DNA of 64,000 bases from positions 434,001 through 498,000 of the forward strand of contig NZ_PVZV01000006.1 of NCBI RefSeq assembly GCF_002995495.1, read 5' to 3'. Source of the DNA: Actinocorallia populi (GTDB lineage Bacteria; Actinomycetota; Actinomycetes; Streptosporangiales; Streptosporangiaceae). The notes under the pieces are model-generated. The model saw only the letters and a list, made by a program, of their open reading frames with translations, was not told the DNA's origin and made no database searches. The stretch's first letter is position 1. Each line of letters opens with the position of its first letter. Position numbers and translations under genes: made by a program. Below are positions 1 through 7,905 of this stretch, piece by piece.

Positions 1-2
1 TG

Positions 3-230
3 CACGCTTCGTGCGTCACGATGCGCGCGTCCGGCGCGCGGCTCCTCGCCCGCGCTCAGGCCGGGGGCGTGGCGCGAACCGACATCGACGGCGCCGACCT
101 GTTCGCCCTGGCCGGGTCGCTCGCCTGGCTCGGCGAACAGCCCTCGTCCGCGCCGCGCGCCGACCACCTCTTCCACGTCGTCGTGAGCGCGATCCTGACG
201 AGCGAGGGGAGCGGAGGCGCCGAGCCGTGA
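3..230 (+). CDS. C-terminal part of a TetR-family regulator (cut by window edge)
   Basis: The reading frame is open from the first bases and stops at 228-230, so this is the tail of a gene beginning before the window. The visible part contains the segment DGADLFALAGSLAWLG, followed by a short hydrophilic end. That arrangement (an acidic turn leading into a helix with LFALAG and W) is what I know from the C-terminal ligand and dimer domain of SbtR-like TetR repressors. The DNA-binding half is outside the window, so target and ligand cannot be judged. An internal ATG at 21 exists, but the frame upstream of it reads as coding. Assignment to TetR is inference from a short fragment. Confidence 0.6.
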   Translation, partial: HASCVTMRASGARLLARAQAGGVARTDIDGADLFALAGSLAWLGEQPSSAPRADHLFHVVVSAILTSEGSGGAEP

Positions 231-321
231 ACCTGGTCCGCGGAGGCGGGCGCGTGCGTCCGCCCGCGAACCGGGAGGGGCATCCACCGGCGGTCCGCAG
301 GCCGACGAAGGCCCACCCCTG

Positions 322-747
322 TCAGGGGGTTTCCGGCAGGGGCGTCCAGCGTGCCGATCCGGCTTCTCCGTCGGGAATGCCCCAGCTGCGGATGCGGCGG
401 GGGCGGATGCGGATGACCTCGCCGCTGAGGAAGTCCTCCGCGCCGCGCGGCACTCCGGTGACGGCCTCGGCACGGCCCCGGATCTCCATGCCGCGGACGG
501 TCCAGGGCTGGAGGGAGGCGATGTCGTCCACCACGAAGGAGACTTCGGGGTTCTGCCGGATGTTGGCGAACTTGCGGCTCCCGCCCATGCGCCATCCTCC
601 GATGTCGATGAACCCCTCCTCCGCGTTCACCTCGAAGCCGACCGGATTGTTCTGGAGGGTCCCGTCGGGGGCGAGGGTGGCCAGGCGGCCGAGGGGCTGG
701 GCGGCGAGGTAGGCGAGTTCCTCTGCTGTGAAGATCATGCCGTTCAT
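322..747 (-). CDS. PPOX-class flavin/F420-dependent oxidoreductase
   Basis: A 141-residue protein of the pyridoxamine-5'-phosphate-oxidase split-barrel fold, a cytosolic family that binds FMN or F420 and reduces small molecules. Near the N-terminus LATLAPDGTLQNNPVGFEV is the usual first beta-hairpin; FANIRQNPEVSFVVDD follows; RIRPRRIRSWGI near the C-terminus is the typical F420/FMN-contact strand. Length fits the family (about 130-150). I chose the ATG at 747; another at 738 (MIFTAEELAYL) is equally possible, and neither has a clear Shine-Dalgarno. The remnant of a TetR gene lies just upstream on the same strand and a perfect palindrome sits 10 bases before the start, so the gene was probably once TetR-controlled. 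Substrate unknown. Confidence 0.85.
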   Translation of the reverse strand: MNGMIFTAEELAYLAAQPLGRLATLAPDGTLQNNPVGFEVNAEEGFIDIGGWRMGGSRKFANIRQNPEVSFVVDDIASLQPWTVRGMEIRGRAEAVTGVPRGAEDFLSGEVIRIRPRRIRSWGIPDGEAGSARWTPLPETP

Positions 748-756
748 CGTGCGACT

Positions 757-770
757 TGAAGTGCACTTCA
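757..770. promoter_or_regulatory. Perfect palindrome, candidate TetR operator
   Basis: TGAAGTGCACTTCA is a perfect 14-bp palindrome. With flanks GAC and GTC it widens to 20 of 22 matching positions (753-774). It lies directly upstream of the PPOX start and between that gene and the truncated TetR gene, which is where an operator for that TetR would be expected. Confidence 0.6.
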
Positions 771-825
771 CGTCAAGGGCCGCCGAGCATCTTCAAAGGG
801 AGGACCGGACGGCTCCAAGGCGGTG

Positions 826-1140
826 TCACGGGACGGCGTGCGCCGCGATCCCGTCGTACATCACACGCAGCGCGGCCTCGCTGAGCCGGCGCTGGTCGGC
901 GGGCTCCGGGTGCCGGAGCATCGCGATCGCCAAAGAGAGGATCATCCCGTTGACGGCGCGGGCGGTGCCGTCGACGTCGAGGTCGGCGCGCATGCTGCCG
1001 AGGTCGACGCCGTGCGTCAGGTAGGCGGCGGTCAGGTGGGCGGCCGACTCGAAGAAGTCGAGCACGCGCTCGGCCATGGCCCTGTCGATGCCGGGCGCCT
1101 CGAACAGCAGCAGGCGCGGGACGCGGGGGTCCGTACCGTC
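826..1140 (-). pseudogene. TetR-family regulator, N-terminal half lost
   Basis: The minus strand reads PRVPRLLLFEAPGID, then ERVLDFFESAAHLTAAYL, and ends ...RVMYDGIAAHAVP. This is the C-terminal ligand-binding half of a TetR regulator of roughly 200 residues; only about 100 remain. The helix-turn-helix half is missing because a TnpB-type transposase fragment, on the opposite strand, begins at about 1132-1140. The remnant lies upstream of the PPOX gene in the same direction, so it was probably its repressor. No start codon or ribosome site belongs to the remnant. The frame stays open into the transposase, but that extension is antisense of tnpB and not meaningful. Confidence 0.75.
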
Positions 1141-1905
1141 TCCATCTGGACCGTCTGCAGCCGCCTGCGGGGCATCGCGTTCCAGTGCTCGCCCGCCCAG
1201 CTGAAGATGCTCACCGAGCACCGGCGCGGGGAGTCCGACCTGGTGTTGCGGGGTGGTAACTGGTACCTGTACGCGACCTGCGACGTCCCCGAGCCCGAGC
1301 AGTTCGATCCGGCTGCCTTCCTGGGTGTGGATCTGGGCATCGTGAACATCGCCACCACCAGCGACGGCGACCGCCACGCAGGCAGGCACCTCAACCAGGT
1401 CCGGCACAAGAACCGGCGGCTGCGCGCCAGGCTGCAGAAGAAGGGCACCAAGTCCGCGAAACGCCTCCTGCGCAAGCTGTCGGGCCGGGAGGCGCGGTTC
1501 GCGGCCGACACCAACCACCGCATCACCAAGCAGCTGGTGACCGAGGCTCAACGCACCTGCCGCGGCATCGCCCTGGAAGACCTGGGCGGCATCCGCGACA
1601 GGGTACGGCTCCGCAAGCCCCAGCGGGTCACCCTGCACTCCTGGTCCTTCGCCCAACTCGGCGGATTCGTCCCCTACAAGGCCACCCTGGCGGGGGTGCC
1701 GGTGGTGTTCGTCGACCCCCGCCACACCTCTCAGGAATGCAGCCGCTGCCACCACATCAGCCGGAGCAACCGGCCTGATCAATCCACTTTTCTTTGCACG
1801 TCGTGCGGCTTCGCTGAGCACGCCGACGCGAACGCAGGCCGCACCATCGCCCAACGCGGTGGAGTGGTCTGGGCAGTGAGTCACGCTGCCGACGACGCGG
1901 CCTGA
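1132..1905 (+). pseudogene. tnpB: IS200/IS605-family TnpB (OrfB), N-terminus missing
   Basis: About 258 codons of an RNA-guided TnpB nuclease. The RuvC parts are all visible: GVDLGIVNIATTSDG (first Asp), IALEDLGG (Glu), and HADANAGRTIA (last Asp). A zinc-ribbon CSRCHH...CTSCG lies between the second and third. Full TnpB proteins are about 370-420 residues. Here similarity starts abruptly near VSIWTVCSRLRGIAF, so the first 120 or so residues (WED and REC parts that hold the guide RNA) are gone. There is no start codon that fits. No tnpA is present. The catalytic core looks intact but, without its N-terminus, the protein is unlikely to work. The left junction coincides with the truncated TetR gene. 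Confidence 0.85.
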
Positions 1906-1940
1906 ACCACACCGGCCAGGTGCCGGGGAAGAGCTGCAAG

Positions 1941-1960
1941 CTCGGTCCTTCAGGGCCGAG
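1941..1960 (+). other. IS605-type right-end hairpin / possible omega-RNA scaffold end
   Basis: CTCGGTCCTTCAGGGCCGAG folds as a short stem (CTCGG/CCGAG with inner pairs) 35 bases after the tnpB stop. Subterminal hairpins of this kind mark the right end of IS605-type elements, and in that family the same region is the 3' part of the guide (omega) RNA. The sequence directly after it (from about 1961) would be the guide or flank. Assignment is by position and pattern. Confidence 0.5.
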
Positions 1961-1963
1961 AAG

Positions 1964-2065
1964 CTGACCCAGCACGGCGAAGCCACCCTGCTGCGCCCCA
2001 CCTCGACGATCGACGCCCACCGCGAGGCCGTCCGCTTCCCACTGGAGGACTACACCTACGCGTGA
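1964..2065 (+). pseudogene. Short 3' remnant of an unrecognised gene
   Basis: Immediately right of the tnpB end hairpin a frame reads LTQHGEATLLRPTSTIDAHR and ends PLEDYTYA before a TGA at 2063-2065. It has no start codon of its own and is out of frame with tnpB. It looks like the tail of a gene whose front was lost or displaced by the element. I do not recognise the family, and the stretch is short enough that chance coding in GC-rich DNA cannot be excluded. Confidence 0.35.
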
Positions 2066-2072
2066 CCGGAAT

Positions 2073-2453
2073 TCAGCCCTCCGCAGCGGACATCGGCCAG
2101 GGGACGGTGGCCTGGAGGACGGCCTCGCTCAGGGCCCGGCCCCGCAGCGCGGTGACCTCGTGGTACTCCGGATCGGCGACCATGGCGAGGAACGCTTCCC
2201 TGCTCGGATACTGCACGACGAGCACGGCATCCCACGCTTGGCCGTCCTCGGCGACCAGCGCCGTCGACCCCTGTCCGGCGTACAGGACCTTGCCGCCGTA
2301 GCGCTTGAGGAAGGGCGAGGTGCGCCGCGCGTACTCCTGGTAGGACGCCTGGCCGTCCGGGGAGAAGCGCAGGAGGTTGAGCATGACCACCGGCCCGCCG
2401 GGGTCTTCGGCCATCAGCCGCTTCAGGTCTTCTCCCCGCGGATCGACTGCCAT
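2073..2453 (-). CDS. DUF1330-family protein
   Basis: A 126-residue ferredoxin-like alpha/beta-barrel protein of the DUF1330 type. The N-terminal GGPVVMLNLLRFSPDGQASYQ, with the conserved PVVMLNLLRF strand and Y-x-x-Y helix, and the later WDAVLVVQYPSREAFLAMV and PEYHEVTALRGRAL are diagnostic of the family, whose members are small dimeric proteins of unknown reaction. An ATG nine codons upstream (2480) exists, but GGAAGGGG lies seven bases before the ATG at 2453, so I start there. It is alone on its strand, facing the IS remnant. Function is not known. Confidence 0.85.
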   Translation of the reverse strand: MAVDPRGEDLKRLMAEDPGGPVVMLNLLRFSPDGQASYQEYARRTSPFLKRYGGKVLYAGQGSTALVAEDGQAWDAVLVVQYPSREAFLAMVADPEYHEVTALRGRALSEAVLQATVPWPMSAAEG

Positions 2454-2614
2454 CAAGCGCCCCTTCCCTGACGTCTCCAAGGGATACCAAGGTAGGGACG
2501 GCGCGGTTTCCGAAACAACAGGGGAGAAAAAGACTGTGCGCCGTCACAATCCCGCGGCGGGCCATCGGCATTCGGGACGCCGCGGGGCGGAGGCGCCTCG
2601 TGCGTGCCGTTTCC

Positions 2615-3775
2615 TCAGAGGCCGCCGCGTTCGACGAGTTGCCGGACGATGACGTTGCGCTGGATCTCGTTGGTGCCCTCGCCGACGATCATGAGGGGGG
2701 CGTCGCGGAAGTAGCGCTCCACGTCGAACTCGGTGGAGTAGCCGTAGCCGCCGTGGATGCGGACGGCGTTGAGCGCGATCTGCATGGCGGTCTCGGAGGC
2801 GAAGAGCTTGGCCATGCCGGCCTCCATGTCGACGCGGCGTCCGGCGTCGGCCTCGCGGGCGGCGTAGAGGGTGAGCTGGCGGGCGGCGGTCAGCGAGGTG
2901 GCGGCGTCGGCGAGGTAGTTGCCGATCGACTGGTGCCGCCAGATCGGTTTGCCGAACGACTCGCGTTCCCGGGCGTAGGCCAGGGCGTCCTCCAGCGCGG
3001 CGCGTCCGACGCCGAGGGCGCGGGCGGCGACCTGGAGCCGTCCGGTCTCCAGGCCCTTCATCATCTGGGCGAAGCCGCGGCCTTCCGTCCCGCCCAGGAC
3101 GGCGTCCGGGCGCGCCCGGTGGCCGTCGAAGACGAGTTCGCAGCTCTCGACGCCCTTGTAGCCGAGTTTGGGCAGGTCGCGGGAGACGGTCAGGCCCGGT
3201 CCGTGCTCCACCAGCAGGATGGACATCCCCTTGTGGGCGGGGGTCGCGTCGGGGTCGGTCTTGCACAGGAGAGCGATCAGCTGGGAGCGGCGGGAGTTGG
3301 TGATCCAGGTCTTGCCGCCGTCGACGACGTAGCCGTGCTCGTCCCTGCGGGCGGTGGTGAGCATGGCCTGCAGGTCGGAGCCGCCGCCCGGCTCGGTGAG
3401 GGCCATGGTGGCGCGGATCTCCCCGGTCGCCATCTTCGGCAGGTAGTGCTCCTTCTGGTCCTCGGTGCCGAAGGCCAGCAGCAGCTTGGAGACGACGGTG
3501 TGGCCGCCCATCGCGCCGGCGAGGCTCATCCAGCCGCGGGCCAGCTCCTCGGTGATCAGCACGTAGCAGGAGGTGGAGACCGCGCTGCCGCCGTACTCCT
3601 CGGGAACGGCGAGCCCGAAGACACCCAGCCGCTTCATCTGCTCGATGAGCTGCTCGGGGTAGGTGTCGGCGTGCTCCAGCTCCCGTACGACGGGCTTGAC
3701 CTCCCTGTCGACGAAGTCGCGCACGGTCAGGACGGCGAGGCGCTCGTCGTCGGAGAGGATGTCGAGGGTGCTCAC
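2615..3775 (-). CDS. Acyl-CoA dehydrogenase
   Basis: A 386-residue FAD enzyme that oxidises acyl-CoA to trans-2-enoyl-CoA and hands electrons to electron-transfer flavoprotein. Domains follow the family order: N-terminal helices to PEEYGGSAVS, the middle beta domain (ATMALTEPGGGSDLQAM, WITNSRRS), and a C-terminal helical domain with ARERESFGKPIWRHQSI and IHGGYGYSTEFDVERYFRD. The catalytic base is probably Glu366 in GEGTNEIQRN. The start is GTG 3775 with AGGAG ten bases upstream. It follows a MarR gene on the same strand by 113 bases. The chain-length or branched substrate cannot be read from sequence; no other beta-oxidation gene is adjacent. Confidence 0.93.
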   Translation of the reverse strand: MSTLDILSDDERLAVLTVRDFVDREVKPVVRELEHADTYPEQLIEQMKRLGVFGLAVPEEYGGSAVSTSCYVLITEELARGWMSLAGAMGGHTVVSKLLLAFGTEDQKEHYLPKMATGEIRATMALTEPGGGSDLQAMLTTARRDEHGYVVDGGKTWITNSRRSQLIALLCKTDPDATPAHKGMSILLVEHGPGLTVSRDLPKLGYKGVESCELVFDGHRARPDAVLGGTEGRGFAQMMKGLETGRLQVAARALGVGRAALEDALAYARERESFGKPIWRHQSIGNYLADAATSLTAARQLTLYAAREADAGRRVDMEAGMAKLFASETAMQIALNAVRIHGGYGYSTEFDVERYFRDAPLMIVGEGTNEIQRNVIVRQLVERGGL

Positions 3776-3888
3776 GGACGGGACGCTCCTGATCGCAAGA
3801 GAAGGAAGGGGGAGGACCGCGGTCGGACGGCGCCGTCCGCGCGCGGCGCAGCGACGGCCTGGTGGGAGCAGCCTAGGCGGCGGACGGG

Positions 3889-4314
3889 TCAGTCGCGGGG
3901 GCGGAGGAGGCCGGCGAGGGCGTCGAGGGCCTCTTTGACGCGCTGGATCTCCGCCGGGTCGTCGGTGTTGATCGCCGCGGCGAGGGCGTCGTCGATCTCT
4001 GCGGGGGGACGTGTCTGGGCGTAACTCAGCGCTTCGGCGGTGAGGCGCACCAGGGTCCTGCGGCGGTCGCCGGGGTCGGTGAGGGTCTCCACGACGCCCG
4101 CGTCGCGCAGGCGGGCGACGCAGGCCGAGACCTGGCTCTGCGGGAAGTGCACGCGGGCGGTGACGTCGGAGATCGAGCTGCCGGGGTTGTCCGCGATGTC
4201 GAAGAGGATCGTCCGGGTCGGGGCGCTGGGGCGGTGGAACTCCAGTTCCGGCATCGCCTGCTCGCCGAGCTTCATCAGCCTGCGGCCCAGTTGGAAGAGC
4301 TCGAATCCGTCCAC
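3889..4314 (-). CDS. MarR-family transcriptional regulator
   Basis: A 141-residue winged-helix repressor. The HTH region is SISDVTARVHFPQSQVSACVARLRDAG and the wing is LTDPGDRRRTLVRLTAE, both standard MarR features (quoted in parts; residues about 48-95). A GTG at 4314 is the start: TAATCT sits six bases before it on the minus strand, so the mRNA is probably leaderless. It is divergent from a two-gene ABC exporter and upstream of an acyl-CoA dehydrogenase. The 70-bp gap to the exporter holds a long dyad overlapping both promoters, so it most likely represses itself and the exporter and releases on binding an exported drug or metabolite. Confidence 0.88.
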   Translation of the reverse strand: MDGFELFQLGRRLMKLGEQAMPELEFHRPSAPTRTILFDIADNPGSSISDVTARVHFPQSQVSACVARLRDAGVVETLTDPGDRRRTLVRLTAEALSYAQTRPPAEIDDALAAAINTDDPAEIQRVKEALDALAGLLRPRD

Positions 4315-4320
4315 GCCCGT

Positions 4321-4378
4321 AGATTACACCAAACAAGATGCATCTACCTTGATGTAAATCGGTGTGCCGGGTTAACCT
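4321..4378. promoter_or_regulatory. Divergent promoters with MarR operator dyad
   Basis: AGATGCATCT (4336-4345) is a perfect palindrome at the centre of a wider imperfect dyad (4323-4358: ATTACACCAA on the left, TTGATGTAAA on the right). On the plus strand TTGATG (4349-4354), 18 bases, then TAACCT (4373-4378) is followed after six bases by the exporter GTG. On the minus strand TAATCT (4326-4321) stands six bases before the MarR GTG. The dyad covers the plus -35 box. Confidence 0.6.
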
Positions 4379-4384
4379 CCTGGC

Positions 4385-6118
4385 GTGTTGCTTCGTCTGC
4401 TTCCTCCGTTCCTGCGCCCGCACCGGCGGACCCTCGCCGCCGTCATGGCGCTGCAGCTCGCCCAGACCGCGGCGGCGCTGCTGTTGCCGGACCTGAGCGC
4501 CGACCTCATCGACGACGGCGTGCTCGAGGCCGACACCGGCGCCGTCTGGCGCATCGGCGGGGTGATGGCCGCAGTCGCGCTGGCGCAGCTGGCCTGCGCC
4601 CTGGGAGCGGTGGTCCTGGCGGCACGGGTGTCGGCCGAGCTGGCCGGGGAGCTGCGGACGGCACTGTTCGCCCGGGTGCAGGGGTTCTCGGCTCGGGAGC
4701 TGGGCCGGTTCGGCACCGCCTCGCTCATCACCCGCACGACCAACGACGTCCAGCAGATCCAGACGATCGTGCAGGTCACGCTGTCGTTCATGGTGACCGC
4801 GCCGCTCATGTGCGCGGGCGGCGTCGCCTTCGCCCTCGCCCAGGACGTGCCGCTGTCGCTGCTGCTCGTCGTGGTCGCGCCAATGCTGGGTGGGCTGGTC
4901 GTGGGGATCCTGCGGGCGATGACGCCGCTGTCGGTCCGCCTCCAGGAGGCGCTCGACGCGGTCAACCGGATCATGCGCGAGCAGATCACCGGGCAGCGGG
5001 TGGTCCGGGCGTTCGTCCGCGAGGAGCACGAGCAGGCCAGGTTCGGTGCGGCCAACGCCGAGTACACCGAGACGTCCCTGCGGCTGGGGCGGCTCATGGC
5101 GCTGCTGCACCCGGTCGTGACGGCCGTCGCCGGAGTCGCCGGCGCGGCGGTCGTGTGGTTCGGCGCCGGAAGGGTCGAGTCGGGCGCGATCGGGGTGGGG
5201 GCGCTGGCGGCGTTCCTCGGTTACGTCCTGCAGATCCTCGGTGCGGCGATCATGGCGACCTACCTGCTGCAGCAGTGGCCCCGCGCCGACGTCTGCGCCC
5301 GGCGCATCAGGGAGGTCCTCGACACCGTGAGCAGCGTCGCCGAGCCCGCGGAGCCGGTGCGCGCTCTGGCCCGGCCCGGCCGGGTCGAGCTGCGCGGCGT
5401 CGGGTTCGGCTACCCGGGGGCGGAGGAGGCGGTGCTGAGCGGTGTCGACCTGGTCGCCGAACGCGGCCGGACGGTCGCGGTCATCGGCGGGACCGGAAGC
5501 GGCAAGAGCACTCTGCTCTCCCTCCTGCCGCGTCTGGCCGACGTCTCCGAGGGCGCCGTCCTCGTGGGCGGGGTGGACGTGCGCGAACTCGACAGGAAGC
5601 TGCTCAGCCGGACCATCGGATACGTACCGCAGCGGGCCTTCCTGTTCTCCGGCACCGTCGCCTCCAACCTCCGCTTCGGCGCACCCGACGCCTCGGACGC
5701 CGACCTGTGGCGGGCACTGGAGATCGCGCAGGCGCGTGACTTCGTCGAAGCCCTGCCCGGCGGCCTGGAGGCCCCGATCTCCCAGGGGGGAACGAACGTC
5801 TCCGGAGGCCAGCGCCAGCGCCTGGCCATCGCCCGCGCCCTCGTCGGCAGGCCGGAGGTCTACCTGTTCGACGACTCCTTCTCCGCCCTCGACACCTCCA
5901 CCGAAGCGCGGCTGCGTGCGGCGCTGGCGGAGGAGACCGCGGACGCCGCGGTGATCGTCGTCGCCCAGCGGGTGAGTACCGTCCGCGACGCCGACAGCAT
6001 CACCGTCCTGGACGCCGGACGCGTCGCGGCCTGCGGCACGCACGCCGAACTTCTCGCCTCGAATCCCGTCTACCGGGAGATCGTTTTGTCCCAGCTCACC
6101 GAAGAGGAGGCGGCATGA
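4385..6118 (+). CDS. Heterodimeric ABC exporter subunit, degenerate ATPase site
   Basis: A 577-residue fused exporter: six transmembrane helices (residues about 15-300) then a nucleotide-binding domain. Walker A is GGTGSGKST (about 367-375), signature VSGGQRQR, Walker B VYLFDDSFSALD, and the switch region AQRVSTVRDAD. The usual catalytic Glu after Walker B is Asp and the switch His is Gln. That combination marks the non-hydrolysing site of asymmetric exporters such as BmrC/BmrD and TM287/288. It overlaps the next gene by ATGA, giving coupled translation of the partner. The GTG start at 4385 has no Shine-Dalgarno and probably begins a leaderless message. Likely role: export of a drug or lipophilic metabolite; substrate unknown. 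Confidence 0.9.
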   Translation: MLLRLLPPFLRPHRRTLAAVMALQLAQTAAALLLPDLSADLIDDGVLEADTGAVWRIGGVMAAVALAQLACALGAVVLAARVSAELAGELRTALFARVQGFSARELGRFGTASLITRTTNDVQQIQTIVQVTLSFMVTAPLMCAGGVAFALAQDVPLSLLLVVVAPMLGGLVVGILRAMTPLSVRLQEALDAVNRIMREQITGQRVVRAFVREEHEQARFGAANAEYTETSLRLGRLMALLHPVVTAVAGVAGAAVVWFGAGRVESGAIGVGALAAFLGYVLQILGAAIMATYLLQQWPRADVCARRIREVLDTVSSVAEPAEPVRALARPGRVELRGVGFGYPGAEEAVLSGVDLVAERGRTVAVIGGTGSGKSTLLSLLPRLADVSEGAVLVGGVDVRELDRKLLSRTIGYVPQRAFLFSGTVASNLRFGAPDASDADLWRALEIAQARDFVEALPGGLEAPISQGGTNVSGGQRQRLAIARALVGRPEVYLFDDSFSALDTSTEARLRAALAEETADAAVIVVAQRVSTVRDADSITVLDAGRVAACGTHAELLASNPVYREIVLSQLTEEEAA

Positions 6119-7854
6119 GCATCACCGTGCGTCGCCTTGGACAGGCGCTCGGCCGCGAGCGCCTGCTGGTCGCCGGAGTCGTCGCGGCCGGAGCCATCGG
6201 AGTCGTGCTGTCCGCGGCCGGCCCCCTGCTGCTCGGCCGGGCCACCGACCTCGTCCTGCGCGGCGTCCTCGGCGGCGGCGTCGACCACGCCGCCGTTGGC
6301 CGGGTCCTGCTCGCCGCGGTCGGCGTGTACGCCGTGGCCGGGCTGTGCGCGGTGGCGCAGGCGCGCATGGCCGTCCTCGCGGTGCAGCGCATGCTGCGGC
6401 GGCTGCGCGACGACCTCGAGGACAAGATCTGGCGGATCCCGCTCGGATACTTCGACGGGCGCAAGCGGGGCGAGGTCCTCAGCCGCGTCACCAACGACGT
6501 CGACAACCTCGGCAACAGCCTCCAGCAGGCGCTCGGCCAGCTCATCATCCCGTTGTTCAGCATCTTCGCGATGCTCGGGATGATGTTCTGGGTCTGCTGG
6601 CCGCTGGCACTGGTCGCATTGGTGACCGCACCGGTGTCCGTTCTGGTCGCGGCACGCATGGGAAAGCGGGCCAAGCCCGCCTTCGGCGACCTGTGGCGGC
6701 ACACGGGCGAGCTCAACGGCCACATCGAGGAGATGTACACCGGCCACGAGCTCATCAAGGCGTTCGGCCGGGAGGACCAGGTGCTGCAGGCATTCGCGGA
6801 GGGCAACGCCGAACTGACCGGGGCCACACGCAGAGCGCAGGTGATCTCGACTGCGATCCAGCCGCTGATGATGTTCGCCAGCAACGCGAACTACGTCCTC
6901 ATCGCGATCGCCGGGGGCCTCCTGGTCACCTCCGGCGGGTTGACGGTCGGCGGCATCCAGGCGTTCTTCCAGTACTCCCGCCAGTACAGCCAGCCGTTCG
7001 CCCAGCTGGCGAGCATGGTCGGCATGGTCCAGTCCGGTCTCGCCTCGGCCGAGCGGGTCTTCGAGCTCCTCGACGCGCCCGAGCAGACCCCGGACCCCGC
7101 GACGCCGACCCGTCCCGACGGTCCCGGACATGTCGCCTTCGAGGACGTCTCCTTCGGCTACACCCCGGACAGACCCCTCATCGAGAACCTCTCCCTGGCC
7201 GCCGAGCCGGGCCACACCGTCGCGATCGTCGGCCCCACGGGAGCGGGCAAGACCACCCTGGTCAACCTGCTCCTGCGCTTCCACGAGATCTGCGGCGGCC
7301 GCATCACCCTCGACGGCGCCGACATCACCGGCATGTCCCGCGCGGGGCTGCGCTCGCGCATCGGCATGGTCCTGCAGGACACGTGGCTGTTCGGCGGCAC
7401 CATCGCCGAGAACATCGCCTACGGCCGCAGCGGAGCCACCCGCGAACAGATCGTCGCCGCCGCCAGGGCCGCCCACGCCGACCAGTTCATCCGCACCCTG
7501 CCCGACGGATACGACACACCCCTCGACGACGAAGACTCCTCCCTCAGCGCGGGGGAGAAGCAGCTGCTCACCATCGCCCGCGCGTTCCTGGCCGACCCCG
7601 CCATCCTCGTCCTGGACGAGGCGACCAGCTCCGTCGACACCCGCACCGAGGCGCTCGTCCAGCAGGCGATGGCCCGCCTGCGCGCGAACCGCACCGCCTT
7701 CGTCGTCGCCCACCGCCTGTCCACCATCCGAGACGCGGACACGATCGTGGTCATGCAGGACGGCACCATCGCCGAACAGGGAACCCACGACGAACTCCTC
7801 GCCGCACGCGGCCCCTACGCCCGCCTCTACGACGCCCAGTTCGCCGCCCTCTGA
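6115..7854 (+). CDS. Heterodimeric ABC exporter subunit, canonical ATPase site
   Basis: A 579-residue partner of the preceding gene, with six membrane helices and a C-terminal ATPase. Walker A GPTGAGKTT (about 372-380), signature LSAGEKQ, Walker B ILVLDEATSSVD with the catalytic Glu, and switch His in VAHRLSTIRDAD are all present. With the upstream protein it should form one membrane complex with one consensus and one degenerate ATP site. The start ATG overlaps the upstream stop (ATGA 6115-6118). A weak inverted repeat lies behind the stop, before the convergent lacI gene. Export direction is inferred from the fused TMD-NBD layout, which in bacteria is typical of exporters. Confidence 0.92.
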   Translation: MSITVRRLGQALGRERLLVAGVVAAGAIGVVLSAAGPLLLGRATDLVLRGVLGGGVDHAAVGRVLLAAVGVYAVAGLCAVAQARMAVLAVQRMLRRLRDDLEDKIWRIPLGYFDGRKRGEVLSRVTNDVDNLGNSLQQALGQLIIPLFSIFAMLGMMFWVCWPLALVALVTAPVSVLVAARMGKRAKPAFGDLWRHTGELNGHIEEMYTGHELIKAFGREDQVLQAFAEGNAELTGATRRAQVISTAIQPLMMFASNANYVLIAIAGGLLVTSGGLTVGGIQAFFQYSRQYSQPFAQLASMVGMVQSGLASAERVFELLDAPEQTPDPATPTRPDGPGHVAFEDVSFGYTPDRPLIENLSLAAEPGHTVAIVGPTGAGKTTLVNLLLRFHEICGGRITLDGADITGMSRAGLRSRIGMVLQDTWLFGGTIAENIAYGRSGATREQIVAAARAAHADQFIRTLPDGYDTPLDDEDSSLSAGEKQLLTIARAFLADPAILVLDEATSSVDTRTEALVQQAMARLRANRTAFVVAHRLSTIRDADTIVVMQDGTIAEQGTHDELLAARGPYARLYDAQFAAL

Positions 7855-7868
7855 CCACAGGAGTGTTC

Positions 7869-7888
7869 CCGCCCAGGGTGTCGGGCGG
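7869..7888. terminator. Weak bidirectional hairpin between convergent genes
   Basis: CCGCCC/GGGCGG form a 6-bp stem with an 8-base loop in the 51-bp gap between the ABC exporter and the convergent LacI gene. There is no T-run. It is a plausible but weak terminator for both sides. Confidence 0.35.
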
Positions 7889-7905
7889 CTCGCCGACCGT
7901 GTTCC

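Noticed and set aside
2615-6043. A single minus-strand reading frame of over 1100 codons spanning the acyl-CoA dehydrogenase and the ABC exporter region
   Set aside because: Only the last 386 codons are a real gene. The rest is antisense of the exporter and MarR genes, kept open by the high GC content, with arginine- and proline-rich composition.
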